Of a DNA stretch of 64,000 nucleotides, positions 38,298 to 47,142 are shown piece after piece. The stretch covers positions 248,001 through 312,000 of the forward strand of contig JBAOHD010000017.1 in NCBI GenBank assembly GCA_037046615.1. Direction: 5' to 3'. The notes beneath the pieces are model-generated. The model had not been told where the DNA came from. It saw nothing but the letters and a program-made list of their open reading frames with translations, and searched no databases. Source of the stretch: Phosphoribacter sp037046615 (GTDB lineage Bacteria; Actinomycetota; Actinomycetes; Actinomycetales; Dermatophilaceae). Every line of letters starts with the position of its first letter. The first letter of the stretch is position 1. Position numbers and translations under genes: made by a program.

Positions 38298-39908
38298 ATG
38301 GCCGATGCTGTCGCGCGTTCCGAGTCCGACCTCCCCATCAAGCCGGTGTATGCCGCCGAACGACCTCGCCGGGTTTCGACCCCGAGCGCAGCTCGGGGAG
38401 CCCGGGGTCGTACCCGTTCACCCGCGGCGTCTACCCGACGATGTACACCGGCAAGCCGTGGACGATGCGCCAGTACGCCGGGTTCGGCACCGCCAAGGAG
38501 TCCAACGAGCGCTACCACCAGCTCGTCAAGGCCGGCACGGGCGGGCTGTCGGTGGCCTTCGACCTGCCGACCCAGATGGGCTACGACTCCGACGAGTCGA
38601 TCTGCCGCGGGTGAGGTCGGCAAGGTCGGCGTGGCGATCGACTCGATCGACGACATGCGGGTGCTCTTCGACGGGCTGCCGCTGGACAAGATCTCGACGT
38701 CGATGACGATCAACGCGCCCGCGCTCGACGCTGCTGCTGCTCTACCAGCTGGTCGCCGCAGGAGCAGGGCGTCTCCGGCGAGCACAGCTCACCGGCACGA
38801 TCCAGAACGACGTGCTCAAGGAATACATCGCCCGCGGCACCTACATCTACCCGCCGAAGGAGTCGCTGCGGCTCATCACCGACATCTTCGCCTACTGCCA
38901 CGAAGGAGGTGCCGCGGTGGAACACGATCTCCATCTCCGGCTACCACATGGCCGAGGCCGGTGCGACGCCGGCGCAGGAGATCGCCTTCACCCTGGCCAA
39001 CGCGCAAGGAATATGTCCGAGCGGCGCATCGCGGCCGGGCTGGACGTCGACGACTTCGCCCCGCGGCTGTCGTTCTTCTTCGTCGCCCGCACGACGCTCC
39101 TGGAAGAGGTCGCGAAGTTCCGGGCGGCCCGCCGGATCTGGGCGCGGATCATGAAGCGACGAGTTCGGCGCCAAGAACCCGCAAGTCGCATGATGCTGCG
39201 CTTCCACACCCAGACCGCCGGCGTCCAGCTCACCGCCCAGCAGCCCGAGGTCAACCTCGATGCGCGTGGCGCTCCAGGGCCTCGGCGCGGTGCTCGGCGG
39301 CACCCAGTCTCTGCACACCAACTCGTTCGACGAGGCGATCGCCCTGCCGACGCGAGAAGGCCGCCCGGCTGGCCCTGCGCACCCAGCAGGTCATCGCCTA
39401 CGAGACCGACGTGTGCAAGACGGTCGACCCGTTCGCTGGCTCCTACGTCATCGAGGCGATGACCGACGAGCTCGAGACCGCGATCGATCGAGCTCATCCA
39501 GGCCGTCGAGGACCAGCGGCGGCGCCGTCACGCGCGATCGAGCAGGGCTTCCAGAAGCAGCGAGATCGAGCGGTCGGCATACCGCGTGGCTCTTGAGATC
39601 GACAATGCCGAGCGCACCATCGTCGGCGTCAACAAATACACGATCGACGTCGAGGAGCAAGTACGACCCGCTGCGCGTCGACCCGGCGATCGAGAGCCGA
39701 GCAGAAGGCCCGCCTCGCAGCCCTGCGGGCCGAACGTGACAACGACGCGGTCGCCGCCGCCCTCAAGGCGATGCAGGACGCCGCCCGGGGCACCGACAAC
39801 GTCCTCTATCCCATGCGGGAAGCGTTGCGGCTCAAGGCAACTGGTGGCGAGGTTGCCCACGCGCTGCGCGAGGTGTGGGGCGTTTACGTCCCGACCGACG
39901 CGTTCTAG
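38298..39908 (+). CDS. Acyl-CoA (methylmalonyl-CoA-type) mutase large subunit, frame broken by about 24 extra bases
   Basis: The pieces read, in order, RGVYPTMYTGKPWTMRQYAG, DLPTQMGYDSD, GTYIYPPKESLRLI, SISGYHMAEAGA (active His), LRFHTQTAGVQLTAQQP, GGTQSLHTNSFDEA and WGVYVPTDAF. The protein ends there, so the B12 domain is missing and must come from a separate chain (12310). The Tyr in PTMY fits methylmalonyl-CoA, but isobutyryl-CoA cannot be excluded. About 24 4-base codons (for example GATC near 39486, CAAG near 39003 and 39658) scatter from 38359 to 39692; removing 24 gives 529 codons. The stop overlaps that of the convergent kinase gene by 3-4 bases. Confidence 0.85.
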
Positions 39909-40831
39909 ACGTCCTCACGGGAGGCCACCACCGGGCGCGCCCCCGTCCGGGTGACGGCGGCGCTGCCCGCTCCGACCCCGGCGCGCAGGGCAGACCCGGG
40001 ATCTTCGCCGGCGAGCCACGCCCCGAGGAAGCCGGCATTGAAGGCGTCGCCGGCTCCCGTGGGGTCGACGACCTCGACCGCCGGTGCGGTCACCTCGACG
40101 GTGTCGAGCGCTCCGCTGGCGGCACGGCATACCCATCGCGCGCCGCGCGCGTCCGCGGTGACGACGACGGCACGGACTGCCGAGAGTGCCGCATCCGGGC
40201 CGCCGAGGGTCGCGAGTTCGGCGTCGTTGGGCAGCAGCAGGTCGACGCCGTCGACCCAGGCGAGGAAGCGCTCGGGACCCACCGCGCGCAGGTGGGCGGG
40301 AGACTGCGGATCGACCGATGTGGTCCAGCCGAGGGCCCGCGCCTTCCGCAGGGCCGCGAGCCCGGCGTCGCGGGAGCCCTCGTCGAAGAGCACGTAGGCC
40401 GAAAGGTGCAGGTGGGGGGTGCCGTCGCACTCGATCCCGAGCTTCGCGAGATCGACGTCGTCCTCACGGAGGTGTCGATTGGCCCCTCGGTCGGGCAACA
40501 TCGTCCGCTCCCCGTCGGCGGCAACCAGGACGACGACCGTGCACGTCGGGTGCGTGGTGTCGACCGCCAGAGCCGGGGTCACCCCGTGCGCCCCGACGTC
40601 GGCCCGCACGGTATCCCCGGCGTGGTCGGCCCCGATGCGGGCCACGAGCGTGACATCCATCCCGTATGCCGCGAGCCACGCCGCAGTGTTGGCACCAGCA
40701 CCGCCCGGAGTGATCGTCACGTCCGAGCGGGTGTCCGTGCCGTGCTCGATCGGGCCGTGCGGGCGCGCGATGACGTCGAGGCCGACGTCACCGATGACGA
40801 CGACCGGGCGCACGTGGCTCATCGGGCGCAT
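39905..40831 (-). CDS. psuK: PfkB-family carbohydrate kinase, probable pseudouridine kinase
   Basis: 308 residues (an ATG at 40822 would shorten it by three). The family signatures are GGAGANTAAWLAAYG near the N-terminus and VVDPTGAGDAFNAGFLGAWL near the C-terminus, with the catalytic Asp in GAGDAF. It lies 8 bp downstream of psuG on the same strand; psuK and psuG act in sequence on pseudouridine, so context favours that substrate over ribose or adenosine. Confidence 0.82.
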   Translation of the reverse strand: MRPMSHVRPVVVIGDVGLDVIARPHGPIEHGTDTRSDVTITPGGAGANTAAWLAAYGMDVTLVARIGADHAGDTVRADVGAHGVTPALAVDTTHPTCTVVVLVAADGERTMLPDRGANRHLREDDVDLAKLGIECDGTPHLHLSAYVLFDEGSRDAGLAALRKARALGWTTSVDPQSPAHLRAVGPERFLAWVDGVDLLLPNDAELATLGGPDAALSAVRAVVVTADARGARWVCRAASGALDTVEVTAPAVEVVDPTGAGDAFNAGFLGAWLAGEDPGSALRAGVGAGSAAVTRTGARPVVASREDV

Positions 40832-40839
40832 CGAGCGCC

Positions 40840-41790
40840 TTACCGGGCGCTGAGGGCGGCGAGTTCGGTCGCGATCTCGCCGGCCAGGCGGGCATTGGCC
40901 AAGACGAGTTCGACGTTGGCTCGCAACGACTCCCCGCCCGAGTTGGCGTGGAAGAACTCGAGCAGCGCGGGAGTCACGGCCTTGCCGGTGATGCCGCGGG
41001 CCGCGAGCAGCTCGAGACCTTCGGTGACAAGCCGGTCATGGAGCATAGGGTCGACCTGCCGGTCGAGGGGGAGGGGGTTGGCGACGACGACGCCGGCGGC
41101 ATCAGTGGCCAGAAGGTCACGCGCGTGGACGACCCGGGCAGCGTCGGCCGCCGACTCGATCCGCCACGGGGCGGCATACCCGGAGTCACTGAGGTAGAAG
41201 CCGGGGAAGGCGTCCGTGCGATAGCCGAGGACCGGCACCGACAGCGTTTCGAGGTATTCCAGCGTGCCCGGCACGTCGAGGATCGACTTCACCCCCGCGC
41301 AGACGACGAGCACCGGGGTGCTGGCCAGGACGCCGAGGTCGGCTGAGACATCGAAGGTCTCCGAGGCGCCACGGTGGACACCACCGAGACCTCCGGTGGC
41401 GAAGACGCGGATCCCGGCCGCGTGCGCCAGGGCGCTGGTCGACGCGACCGTCGTCGCGCCGGTGAGCCCTAACGCAGCGGCGACACCGAGGTCGCGCATG
41501 CTCAGCTTGAGCACGTCGTCGTCCGAGCACAACCGGGCCAGCTGGGCGTCGGTCAACCCCACGTGGACGACTCCGTCGAGCAGGGCAATCGTCGCGGGCA
41601 CGCTCCCGCCCGCCCGGACCGCTGCTTCGATGTCGCCACCGATGCGCAGATTGTCTCCGCGGGGGAGACCGTGGGCGAGGATCGTGCTCTCAAGCGCGAC
41701 CACCCCGCGGCCGGAGGCGCGCGCCTGCGCCACCTCCTCCGACACGACGAAGACTGACGGTTCCGGTGGGGCAGGGGCAGCGCTCGGCAT
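40840..41790 (-). CDS. psuG: Pseudouridine-5'-phosphate glycosidase
   Basis: 316 residues, usual length. VALESTILAHGLPRGDN and the downstream FATGGLGGVHRGASETFDVSADL (only pieces quoted by residues GGLGGVHRG and DISADL-like) are hallmark blocks; CAGVKSILDVPGTLEYLE carries the catalytic Lys. It splits pseudouridine 5'-phosphate into uracil and ribose 5-phosphate, recycling modified RNA. The first gene of the psuGK pair; divergent from the M20 amidohydrolase with only 25 bp between starts. Confidence 0.92.
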   Translation of the reverse strand: MPSAAPAPPEPSVFVVSEEVAQARASGRGVVALESTILAHGLPRGDNLRIGGDIEAAVRAGGSVPATIALLDGVVHVGLTDAQLARLCSDDDVLKLSMRDLGVAAALGLTGATTVASTSALAHAAGIRVFATGGLGGVHRGASETFDVSADLGVLASTPVLVVCAGVKSILDVPGTLEYLETLSVPVLGYRTDAFPGFYLSDSGYAAPWRIESAADAARVVHARDLLATDAAGVVVANPLPLDRQVDPMLHDRLVTEGLELLAARGITGKAVTPALLEFFHANSGGESLRANVELVLANARLAGEIATELAALSAR

Positions 41791-41800
41791 GCCGGCACAC

Positions 41801-41806
41801 TACGCT
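41801..41806 (+). promoter_or_regulatory. -10 element of the M20 amidohydrolase gene
   Basis: TACGCT, 9 bases before the ATG at 41816, inside the 25-bp divergent spacer. Confidence 0.4.
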
Positions 41807-41815
41807 GTGCCAACC

Positions 41816-43015
41816 ATGAGCATGGTCACGCCCGAACGCCAGGATGCCGTCCAGGCCACGCTCTCGGATCTCGACGACACCCTGGTCTCGATCCGCCGCG
41901 ACATCCACGCCCATCCCGAGCTGTCCTGGCACGAGGCGCGCACGACCGATCTCGTCGGCAACCGGCTCGTCGACGCCGGCTATCGCGTCTCCCGACTGTC
42001 TGGATCCGGTCTGGTCGCCGACCTCGGGCCGGAAGCACCGGCATACCGGGTCGCCCTACGCGCCGACCTCGATGCCCTCCCGCTGATCGAGCGCACCGGG
42101 CTGCCCTGGGCGTCCACCGTCGACGGCATCGCGCATGCCTGCGGTCATGACGTCCACACCGTCGCCTGCCTCGGCGCGGGGCTCGCGCTCGCGGCGCACC
42201 GCGACACGTGGGAGCGTTCTGGCGCGGCTGTCCGTCTGATCTTCCAGCCCGCCGAGGAGGTCGTGCCGGGCGGCGCCCTCAAAGTCATCGACGCCGGCGG
42301 ACTCGACGGAGTCGACGAGATCTACGGCCTGCACTGCGAGCCCACCCTCGACGTCGGCCAGATCGGGCTCCGGCTCGGGCCGATCACGGCGGCGACCGAT
42401 GCCATCGAGGTCCGCGTCCACGGGCACGGCGGCCACACCTCCCGGCCCCACCTCACCCAGGACCTCACCTTCGCCCTGGCCAAAGTCATCACCGAGATCC
42501 CGGCGATCCTCTCGCGGCGGGTCGACCCGCGAGCCGGCCTGTCGGTCGTGTGGGGCGCCGTCCATGCCGGTGGTGCCCCCAACGTCATCCCTGCGACCGG
42601 TCTCGTGTCGGGGACTCTGCGCGTGCTCGACGGGGACATCTGGGAGGAGGCCGGGGACCTCATCGCCGGGCTCGTCGCCGAAGTGCTGGCTCCGTATGCC
42701 GTGACGCACGAGATCACCCACACCCGCGGCGTGCCCCCCGTGGTCAACACCAGCGGCGGGGTGGACGTGTTGCGCTCGGCTGTCGCGATGGCCAAGGCGG
42801 CCGAGATGCCGGTCCGTCAGTCCCTTGGTGGCGAAGACTTCGCGTGGTACCTCACGAAGATCCCCGGAGCGCTGGCTCGCCTCGGCACCCGCGTTCCTGG
42901 AGGGCCGACGTATGACCTGCACCAAGGCGACTTCACCGTTGACGAGCGGGCGGTGACGGGTGGGGCGCGGGTGCTTGCCGGGGCTGTCGTGGCGGCTGTG
43001 GCGAGGGCCCTCTGA
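41816..43015 (+). CDS. M20-family amidohydrolase
   Basis: 399 residues from the ATG at 41816; the frame is open far upstream through psuG antisense, which is rejected. HAHPELSWHE, ACGHDVHT (metal ligands His and Asp), FQPAEEVVPGG (metal and catalytic Glu) and HGGHTSRPH match the M20D amidohydrolase group (IAA-amino acid hydrolase, N-acyl-amino-acid and aminobenzoyl-glutamate hydrolases). Cytoplasmic; it cleaves an N-acyl amide. It lies among nucleoside genes but the substrate is unknown. Confidence 0.88.
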   Translation: MSMVTPERQDAVQATLSDLDDTLVSIRRDIHAHPELSWHEARTTDLVGNRLVDAGYRVSRLSGSGLVADLGPEAPAYRVALRADLDALPLIERTGLPWASTVDGIAHACGHDVHTVACLGAGLALAAHRDTWERSGAAVRLIFQPAEEVVPGGALKVIDAGGLDGVDEIYGLHCEPTLDVGQIGLRLGPITAATDAIEVRVHGHGGHTSRPHLTQDLTFALAKVITEIPAILSRRVDPRAGLSVVWGAVHAGGAPNVIPATGLVSGTLRVLDGDIWEEAGDLIAGLVAEVLAPYAVTHEITHTRGVPPVVNTSGGVDVLRSAVAMAKAAEMPVRQSLGGEDFAWYLTKIPGALARLGTRVPGGPTYDLHQGDFTVDERAVTGGARVLAGAVVAAVARAL

Positions 43016-43133
43016 CCGTCACGCGTGAGTGGGTGCTGGCCTCGCTCGCGGATCCCCGGCAGTCCGACGTGTCGCTTCGATAACGGTTGGAGGCCTGATC
43101 CCCGGAGTCGGGGGAGGGCGGCATACGCCGGAG

Positions 43134-43139
43134 TACGCT
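43134..43139 (+). promoter_or_regulatory. -10 element upstream of the nucleoside importer operon
   Basis: TACGCT, 7 bases before the ATG of a 28-codon leader frame at 43147 and 82 bases before the BMP gene. Confidence 0.45.
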
Positions 43140-43146
43140 CCTGAGG

Positions 43147-43233
43147 ATGAGCGCGCGGGTGCTCCTCGCGCGATGCACCACCGGTTTCACACCCACACAC
43201 CCTCGAAGAAGGAGACCACCTTGCGTCAGGTGA
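43147..43233 (+). CDS. Possible 28-residue leader peptide
   Basis: ATG at 43147 reads MSARVLLARCTTGFTPTHPR and continues with an Arg/Pro-rich end to a TGA at 43231-43233, which overlaps the beginning of the BMP lipoprotein frame (start 43221) in a different frame. The start is spaced from a -10 box as in leaderless genes here. It could couple translation to the BMP gene or be chance. Confidence 0.3.
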   Translation: MSARVLLARCTTGFTPTHPRRRRPPCVR

Positions 43234-44270
43234 TGAAGATGGCTGTCGCCGCGACAGCCGCCTCGCTTGCGCTCGCCGCGTGCAGCAGCAGCGGCACGAC
43301 GACCCCGGCCGCGACGTCCGGCTCGACCGGCGGCGCCGCTGCCATCAAGGTCGGCATGGCGTACGACGTGGGCGGGCGTGGCGACCAGTCGTTCAACGAC
43401 GCCGCCGCTGCTGGCCTGGACAAGGCCGCCAAGGAACTCGGCATCAGCAGCAAGGAAGCCTCCGCCACCAACGGCGAGGCCGAGTCCGCCCGCGAAGAGC
43501 GCCTCCAGCAGCTCATCGACGCCGGTTACACCAACATCGTCGCCGTCGGGTTTGCTTATGCGCCGTCGGTGACGAAGGTCGCCAAGGCCAACCCCAAGGT
43601 GAAGTTCGCGCTCGTCGACTCGACCGACGCCAAGGGCGACAATATCGAGAACATCACGTTCGCCGAGCACGAGGGCTCGTTCCTCGTCGGCGCAGCCGCT
43701 GCCCTCAAGTCCAAGAGCGGCCAGATCGGCTTCGTCGGTGGCGTCGAGATCGACCTCATCAAGAAGTTCGAGGCGGGCTTCACCGCCGGCGCCAAGGCCG
43801 TCAACCCCAACATCAAGGTCTCGGTCAAGTACCTCACCCAGCCGCCGGACTTCTCGGGCTTCGGCTCGGTCGACAAGGGCAAGGCTGCTGCTGAGGGCAT
43901 GTACCAGTCCGGTGTCGACGTCGTCTACCACGCAGCCGGTGGCTCCGGTGGTGGCGTCTTCACGGCTGCCAAGGCTGCCGGCAAGTGGGCCATCGGTGTC
44001 GACTCCGACCAGGCTGCCTCGCCGTCGCTGTCGGGCGTCAAGGACGTCATCATCACCTCGATGCTCAAGAAGGTCGACGTCGGCGTCTACGACTTCATCA
44101 AGTCGATCAAGGACGGCACCTTCAAGGGTGGCGAGAAGACCTTCAACCTCAAGTCCAACGGCGTCGGCTACGCGACGACCGGTGGCCAGGTCGACGACAT
44201 CAAGTCCAAGCTCGACGACTTCAAGCAGCAGATCATCGACGGCAAGATCACCGTCCCGACCAAGCCGTAA
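43221..44270 (+). CDS. BMP-family nucleoside-binding lipoprotein
   Basis: 349 residues from a TTG start with GAAGGAG 7 bases upstream; the longer open frame is rejected because the signal peptide starts here. The lipobox LALAAC-SSS gives a membrane-anchored lipoprotein. VGMAYDVGGRGDQSFNDAA is the start of the Bmp/PnrA fold; FAEHEGSFLVGAAA and YHAAGGSGGGVF line the ligand site. It should capture purine or other nucleosides for the ABC genes that follow. A hairpin just downstream may lower read-through and give more binding protein than pump. Confidence 0.9.
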   Translation: MRQVMKMAVAATAASLALAACSSSGTTTPAATSGSTGGAAAIKVGMAYDVGGRGDQSFNDAAAAGLDKAAKELGISSKEASATNGEAESAREERLQQLIDAGYTNIVAVGFAYAPSVTKVAKANPKVKFALVDSTDAKGDNIENITFAEHEGSFLVGAAAALKSKSGQIGFVGGVEIDLIKKFEAGFTAGAKAVNPNIKVSVKYLTQPPDFSGFGSVDKGKAAAEGMYQSGVDVVYHAAGGSGGGVFTAAKAAGKWAIGVDSDQAASPSLSGVKDVIITSMLKKVDVGVYDFIKSIKDGTFKGGEKTFNLKSNGVGYATTGGQVDDIKSKLDDFKQQIIDGKITVPTKP

Positions 44271-44318
44271 GGCTCGATTCGGCACGGGTTTGACCGTCAT
44301 CAAACACAGCTAATCCGG

Positions 44319-44363
44319 ACGCCGGTTCAGGGCCCTCGAAAGGGTGTCCCTGGACCGGCGTTT
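44319..44363 (+). terminator. Hairpin/attenuator between BMP and ATPase genes
   Basis: ACGCCGGT-t-CAGGG pairs with CCCTG-g-ACCGGCGT (44319-44332 with 44348-44361), followed by TTT. A partial terminator would suit a binding-protein gene placed ahead of its transporter. Confidence 0.65.
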
Positions 44364-44494
44364 GGCGTAGGTTGAGCGGTCTCATCCTGCACCAGGGCAG
44401 TCGCGGCGACGCGGCACCAGCACAACGACGTGTCCCGCTTCGCGGGCCCAACCGAGGAGAGTGCGTCATCACCGCCTCCACCACCACACCAGAC

Positions 44495-46024
44495 ATGTAT
44501 GCCGTGGAGTTGCACGGCATCACCAAGCGGTTCCCCGGTGTCGTCGCCAACAAGGACATCGAGCTCAAGGTCCGCCGCGGCACGGTCCACGCGATCGTGG
44601 GGGAAAACGGCGCAGGCAAGTCGACGCTCATGAAGATCCTCTACGGGGTGCAGCAGCCTGACGAGGGCACGATCACGGTCAATGGTGCGGACGTCACCCT
44701 CAAGACCCCGACCGACGCCATCGAAGCGGGGATCGGCATGGTCTTCCAGCACTTCATGCTCGCCGACAACCTCACGGTCCTGGAAAACGTCGTCCTCGGC
44801 GCCGAGAAGCTCCACGGGATCGGTGACAGCGCACGGGCACGGATCCGCGCGATTTCCGGCGAATACGGCCTCGACGTCGACCCCGATGACCTCGTCGAAG
44901 ACCTCGGCGTCGGCGCCCGCCAGCGCGTGGAGATCCTCAAGGTGCTCTATCGCGGCGCCAAGATCCTCATCCTCGACGAGCCGACCGCGGTCCTTGTCCC
45001 GCAAGAGGTCGCCGAGCTGTTTGACAACCTCCGCGAGCTCAAGGCCGAGGGCCTCACCGTCATGTTCATCTCGCACAAGCTCGACGAGGTGTTGTCGGTC
45101 GCCGACGACATCACGGTCATCCGCCGCGGCACGACGGTCGCGACCGCCGACCCCAAGACGACGACCGCCCGCCAGCTCGCCGAGCTCATGGTCGGCTCGG
45201 CCCTGCCCAACCCCAGCACCGACGAATCCACCGTCACCGACCGTCCGGTGCTCACGATCGACGCCGTGGATCTCACCGGCGGCCCGGGCCAGCGCAAGGT
45301 CCTCGACAACATCAGCCTGACGATCCACGCAGGTGAGATCGTCGGCATCGCCGGCGTCGAAGGCAACGGCCAAGCCGAACTCGTCGAGGTCATCATGGGG
45401 ATGCGCGAGCCGACGAGCGGCCGGATCTTCCTCGACGACCTCGACATCTCCGACTGGGAGGTGCGGGAGATCCGCGAGGCCGGCGTCGGCTACATCCCCG
45501 AGGACCGTCACCGGCATGGCCTGCTCCTCGAAGCCCCGTTGTGGGAAAACGTCATCCTCGGCCACCAGACCCAGGCGCCCAACGTCAAGGGCCAACTCAT
45601 CGACGCCAAGGCCGCCAAGGCCGACACCGACGCCATCGTCCGGGACTTCGACGTCCGCACTCCCTCGATCACGGTCACCGCCGGCTCGCTGTCCGGCGGC
45701 AACCAACAGAAGCTCATCATCGGCCGGGAGATGCGCCACCAGCCCCGGGTCCTCGTCGCCGCCCACCCGACCCGTGGCGTCGACGTCGGTGCCCAGTCGT
45801 CGATCTGGTCGATCATCAAGAAGGCGCGCAAGGAGGGCATGGCGGTCCTGCTCATCTCCGCCGACCTCGAGGAACTCGTCGGCCTGTCCGACACGATCCG
45901 CGTCATCCTTCGTGGCGGCCTCTCGGCGCCCTTCGATCCGGATGTCGTCACGCGCGAAGAACTCGGTGCCGCGATGACCGGCGCAGACGGCCAGGGCCAC
46001 GGCACCCAGGAGGACTCGAAGTGA
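44495..46024 (+). CDS. Nucleoside ABC importer, duplicated ATP-binding protein
   Basis: 509 residues if begun at the ATG 44495; a good ribosome site (GAGGAG, 44454) lies 36 bases upstream, before no in-frame ATG/GTG, so the true start may be earlier. The first half has Walker A GENGAGKST and Walker B LILDEPTAVL; the second half has a degenerate Walker A (GVEGNGQAE) but a good signature LSGGNQQK, the RbsA/YufO sugar- and nucleoside-importer pattern. It powers the two permeases encoded next and overlaps the first by 4 bases. Confidence 0.88.
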   Translation: MYAVELHGITKRFPGVVANKDIELKVRRGTVHAIVGENGAGKSTLMKILYGVQQPDEGTITVNGADVTLKTPTDAIEAGIGMVFQHFMLADNLTVLENVVLGAEKLHGIGDSARARIRAISGEYGLDVDPDDLVEDLGVGARQRVEILKVLYRGAKILILDEPTAVLVPQEVAELFDNLRELKAEGLTVMFISHKLDEVLSVADDITVIRRGTTVATADPKTTTARQLAELMVGSALPNPSTDESTVTDRPVLTIDAVDLTGGPGQRKVLDNISLTIHAGEIVGIAGVEGNGQAELVEVIMGMREPTSGRIFLDDLDISDWEVREIREAGVGYIPEDRHRHGLLLEAPLWENVILGHQTQAPNVKGQLIDAKAAKADTDAIVRDFDVRTPSITVTAGSLSGGNQQKLIIGREMRHQPRVLVAAHPTRGVDVGAQSSIWSIIKKARKEGMAVLLISADLEELVGLSDTIRVILRGGLSAPFDPDVVTREELGAAMTGADGQGHGTQEDSK

Positions 46025-47142
46025 AATTCTCACCACGACGGATCGCCATGGGAGCCGCCGCCCCGGTGCTGTCGATTATCGTCGCGATGGTCGTCACGTC
46101 GATCATCCTGCTGCTGGCCAAAGACCCGGTCGGAGACGTCTGGGCTCAGCTGCTCAAGCTCCCGAGCCCCCGCCTGACGATCGCGATCATCAACTCTGCG
46201 ATCGTGCTCTATCTCTCGGCGGTCGCGGTCGCCATCGGCTTCCGGATGAACCTGTTCAACATCGGCGTCGACGGCCAATACCGCGTCGCCGCCTTCGCCG
46301 CCGCGACCTTCGGTGGCCAAGCCTGGCTTCCGGGCTGGCTCAACATCATCGTGTCGCTCGCCGTCGCGATGGGTGCCGGTGCGCTCTGGGCCGCCATCGC
46401 AGGCTGGCTCAAGGTCAAGCGCGGTGTCTCCGAGGTCATTTCGACGATCATGCTCAACGCCATCGCGACCTACCTCGTGGCCTTCCTCCTGCAGAAGGTC
46501 GCGTTGTCGTCCGAGGGCAGCAATGTCACCAACACGAAGTCGCTGCCGGAGTCCTCGCGCGTGCCCGGCATACCGGTGACGATCGGGGAACAACAGCGCG
46601 AGATCTACGGCCTGCTCTTTCTCGCGATCCTCGTCGGCTTCCTCTACTGGTTTGTCCTCAACAAGACCCGCTTCGGGTTCGACCTGCGCGCCACGGGTGG
46701 GTCTGAGACGGCCGCGGTCGCCAGCGGTGTCAAGGTCAAGCGGATGGTGCTCACCTCGATGGTCCTCTCGGGTGCCATCGCTGGCCTCGTGGGTATGCCG
46801 CTGCTGTTCGGCCAGGACTACGCCTACGGCACGACCTTCCAGCCCGGTCTCGGCTTCGCCGGAATCGCGGTCGCCCTGCTCGGTCGCAACCACCACATCG
46901 GCATGGCGATCGCCGCCATCGTCTGGGGTTTCCTCGAGCAGCAGTCCAACGGTCTGCAGATCAACGCCGGCGTGTCCGACCGGCTCGTCGGAGTCATCCA
47001 AGGAGTCATCGTGCTGTCGGTCGTCATCGCCTACGAGTTGGTGCGTCGCGCCAATATCGCGCTCGAGCAGCGCACCGTGGCCGCTGCGCTGGCAGCGGAG
47101 AGGGCCAAGACTCAGCGCGATGCAGCGGAGGTGTCCGCATGA
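46021..47142 (+). CDS. Nucleoside ABC importer permease 1
   Basis: 373 residues from a GTG overlapping the ATPase stop. About ten membrane helices; GFRMNLFNIGVDGQYRVAA and ISTIMLNAIATYL are signature segments of the YufP/BmpB-type (BPD_transp_2) permeases. A hydrophilic Ala/Glu/Arg tail ends the protein. Pairs with permease 2, whose ATG overlaps its stop. Confidence 0.88.
   Translation: MKFSPRRIAMGAAAPVLSIIVAMVVTSIILLLAKDPVGDVWAQLLKLPSPRLTIAIINSAIVLYLSAVAVAIGFRMNLFNIGVDGQYRVAAFAAATFGGQAWLPGWLNIIVSLAVAMGAGALWAAIAGWLKVKRGVSEVISTIMLNAIATYLVAFLLQKVALSSEGSNVTNTKSLPESSRVPGIPVTIGEQQREIYGLLFLAILVGFLYWFVLNKTRFGFDLRATGGSETAAVASGVKVKRMVLTSMVLSGAIAGLVGMPLLFGQDYAYGTTFQPGLGFAGIAVALLGRNHHIGMAIAAIVWGFLEQQSNGLQINAGVSDRLVGVIQGVIVLSVVIAYELVRRANIALEQRTVAAALAAERAKTQRDAAEVSA

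Noticed and set aside
35642..38785. A 1047-codon minus-strand frame joining the ABC permease with sequence opposite the mutase
   Set aside because: It is chance read-through across frame-shifted regions; true starts are at 37243 and 38188 with 4-base overlap.
38359..39692. Programmed ribosomal frameshifting in the mutase gene
   Set aside because: Some 24 shifts in 1.4 kb without slippery sequences or pause structures is not a known mechanism.
43029..43220. Longer BMP protein from the upstream open frame
   Set aside because: The signal peptide and lipobox begin at the TTG with a strong ribosome site; the extension has no similarity to the family.
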